The translations under genes and the position numbers were made by a program. Under the pieces are notes generated by a model, which saw only the letters and a list, made by a program, of their open reading frames with translations, made no database searches and was not told where the DNA came from. A stretch of DNA of 64,000 bases from CALBPI01 sp045110335 (GTDB lineage Bacteria > Pseudomonadota > Gammaproteobacteria > Steroidobacterales > Woeseiaceae), in assembly GCA_045110335.1 (NCBI GenBank), contig JBGCGB010000033.1, forward strand, positions 1 through 64,000, written 5' to 3'. How positions within the stretch are numbered: the stretch's first letter is position 1; the number at the start of each line of letters is the position of its first letter. Shown here one piece after another: positions 62,761-64,000 of the stretch.

Positions 62761-64000
62761 ATGAACAAGTCTGAAATTTTCAAACAATTGGGGCTCAGCG
62801 AAACAAACCCCGGCACTTTCGTCGGCAATCAAGCGATTGAGCATGACGATGCACCATTAATTGAATCTTATAACCCTTCTAACGGCGAGCTGATTGGCAC
62901 TGTTCGGGCCAGTCGTAAAGAAGACTATGAGCAAGTCATTACGGCAGCCAGAAAGGCATTTACCGAATGGCGCATGCTGCCCGCACCACAACGTGGCGAA
63001 GCCGTGCGGGTCGTTGGCCAAGCCCTTCGTGATCACAAAGACGCGCTCGGCAGTCTTGTTAGTCTAGAAATGGGCAAAATCAAAGCCGAAGGCGATGGCG
63101 AAGTTCAGGAAATGATCGATATCGCCGACTTCGCGGTCGGTCAATCACGGATGATGTATGGCAAGACGATGCATTCGGAGCGACCGCTACACCGCATGTA
63201 CGATCAGTGGCATCCGCTCGGCGTCGTCGGCATTATTTCGGCCTTCAACTTCCCAGTGGCGGTTTGGTCGTGGAATGCCTTAATCGCGGCAATCGCCGGG
63301 AACACCTGCGTTTGGAAGCCGTCGCCAAAAACACCGCTGTGCGGTGTAGCGGTGCAGAAAATTTGCAGCGATGCGGTCGCATCATTGGGCTTGCCACCGA
63401 TCTTTCACTTATTCAATGACGCCGGCACCGATCTGGCCAACCCCTTCGTTGATGATCGACGTGTCGACTTAATGTCGTTCACCGGTTCTTGCGAAATCGG
63501 CAATCAAGTCGGTGCCAGAGTCGCGAGTCGTATGGGACGCTCCTTGTTGGAACTCGGTGGCAACAATGCACTGATCGTCGATGAGCATGCCAACATGGAT
63601 TTGGCAGTACCTGCCATCGTCTTCGGTGCCGTTGGTACGGCTGGTCAGCGTTGCACGACCACGCGACGGGTGTTCGTTCATAACGCCCGTAAACAAGAGC
63701 TATTGGAAACATTAAAAAGCGCGTACGGACAAGTTCGTATCGGTGACCCACTGGATAACAACACACTAATGGGCCCACTGATCGACACGTCTTCCGTGGA
63801 TCGTTTTCTGGGTGCCGTAGACGCTGTTCAGAAAGCAGGCGGCGAACTCATCACCGGCGGAAGCCGCGTTGAGGGACCCGGAAACTTCGTGAACCCAGCC
63901 ATTGCGACGGCCGAAAACGATTGGCAGATCGTGCAAGATGAAACGTTTGCGCCGCTACTCTATGTAATCGGGTTTGACGACCTGGAACAGGCTATCCATA
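62761..64000 (+). CDS. Alpha-aminoadipic semialdehyde dehydrogenase (ALDH7/antiquitin type), 3' end outside window
   Basis: The first 413 residues of an NAD-dependent aldehyde dehydrogenase with the ALDH7 features NEPxSE-like YNPSNGELIGT start, FNFPVAVWSWNALIAAIAGN, WKPSPKTPL, general base Glu264 in LLELGGNNA, catalytic Cys298 in GTAGQRCTTTRR, and QDETFAPLLYV. The ALDH7 group oxidises aminoadipate semialdehyde to 2-aminoadipate in lysine breakdown, which fits the saccharopine dehydrogenase gene in front. AAGGAAA precedes the ATG. It runs off the right edge. Confidence 0.92.
   Translation, partial: MNKSEIFKQLGLSETNPGTFVGNQAIEHDDAPLIESYNPSNGELIGTVRASRKEDYEQVITAARKAFTEWRMLPAPQRGEAVRVVGQALRDHKDALGSLVSLEMGKIKAEGDGEVQEMIDIADFAVGQSRMMYGKTMHSERPLHRMYDQWHPLGVVGIISAFNFPVAVWSWNALIAAIAGNTCVWKPSPKTPLCGVAVQKICSDAVASLGLPPIFHLFNDAGTDLANPFVDDRRVDLMSFTGSCEIGNQVGARVASRMGRSLLELGGNNALIVDEHANMDLAVPAIVFGAVGTAGQRCTTTRRVFVHNARKQELLETLKSAYGQVRIGDPLDNNTLMGPLIDTSSVDRFLGAVDAVQKAGGELITGGSRVEGPGNFVNPAIATAENDWQIVQDETFAPLLYVIGFDDLEQAIH

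Overview
The window reads as a chromosomal segment of a Gram-negative gammaproteobacterium, probably marine. Evidence for this is two TonB-dependent receptors, the TamA/TamB outer-membrane assembly pair, a complete System I cytochrome c maturation operon, outer-membrane lipoproteins, and an uvrC-pgsA-tRNA-Gly-tRNA-Cys-tRNA-Leu block in the same order as in Escherichia coli. The genus cannot be named from the sequence. Coding density is very high, no gene-free stretch exceeds 300 bases, and I see no phage genes, insertion sequences or CRISPR array.

Layout. 1-3699 (minus): a hydantoinase/oxoprolinase pair, hyuA-hyuB, with hyuB cut by the window edge. 3800-6395 (minus): a large TonB-dependent receptor with its own terminator. 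6636-14122 (minus): a seven-gene operon encoding a small membrane protein, periplasmic adaptor, ABC ATPase, two MacB/FtsX-type permeases, a sigma-54 response regulator and its histidine kinase. A consensus sigma-54 promoter and repeated GGACAC elements lie in front of it. 14375-20428 (plus): a patatin-like lipase, then a short-chain dehydrogenase coupled to an RND efflux adaptor and pump. 20483-21301 (minus): a MOSC protein. 21407-26829 (plus): TonB receptor, Tat-exported substrate-binding protein and hybrid histidine kinase, which looks like a dedicated uptake-and-sensing unit. 26812-29540: a fatty acid hydroxylase/sterol desaturase family protein and a PLP-dependent decarboxylase, divergently transcribed.

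29535-46014 is a long run of minus-strand genes: ccmABCDEFGHI, a thioesterase, two amidohydrolases, tamA-tamB, a nitronate monooxygenase and a fluoride channel. 46304-48345 (plus) carries an FHA-domain protein with a degenerate P-loop and a SIMPL-domain protein. 48425-51363 (minus) is an ECF sigma factor operon: sigma factor, membrane-anchored HEAT-repeat protein (probable anti-sigma) and two DUF4097 surface proteins, with a candidate self-regulated promoter. A lipoprotein gene diverges from it.

52078-57996 (minus) holds the tRNA-Leu/Cys/Gly genes, homogentisate dioxygenase and a fumarylacetoacetase-family hydrolase placed between the tRNA-Gly and tRNA-Cys genes, pgsA, uvrC and a family 5-type uracil-DNA glycosylase. 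57999-61385 holds isocitrate dehydrogenase, an RluE-type pseudouridine synthase and a class II DAHP synthase. 61604-64000 (plus) starts a lysine-degradation pair: saccharopine dehydrogenase and aminoadipate-semialdehyde dehydrogenase, the latter cut by the window end.

The most noteworthy systems are the sigma-54-driven ABC export operon with its own promoter and enhancer repeats, the receptor/binding-protein/hybrid-kinase operon, and the ECF sigma/HEAT/DUF4097 module.
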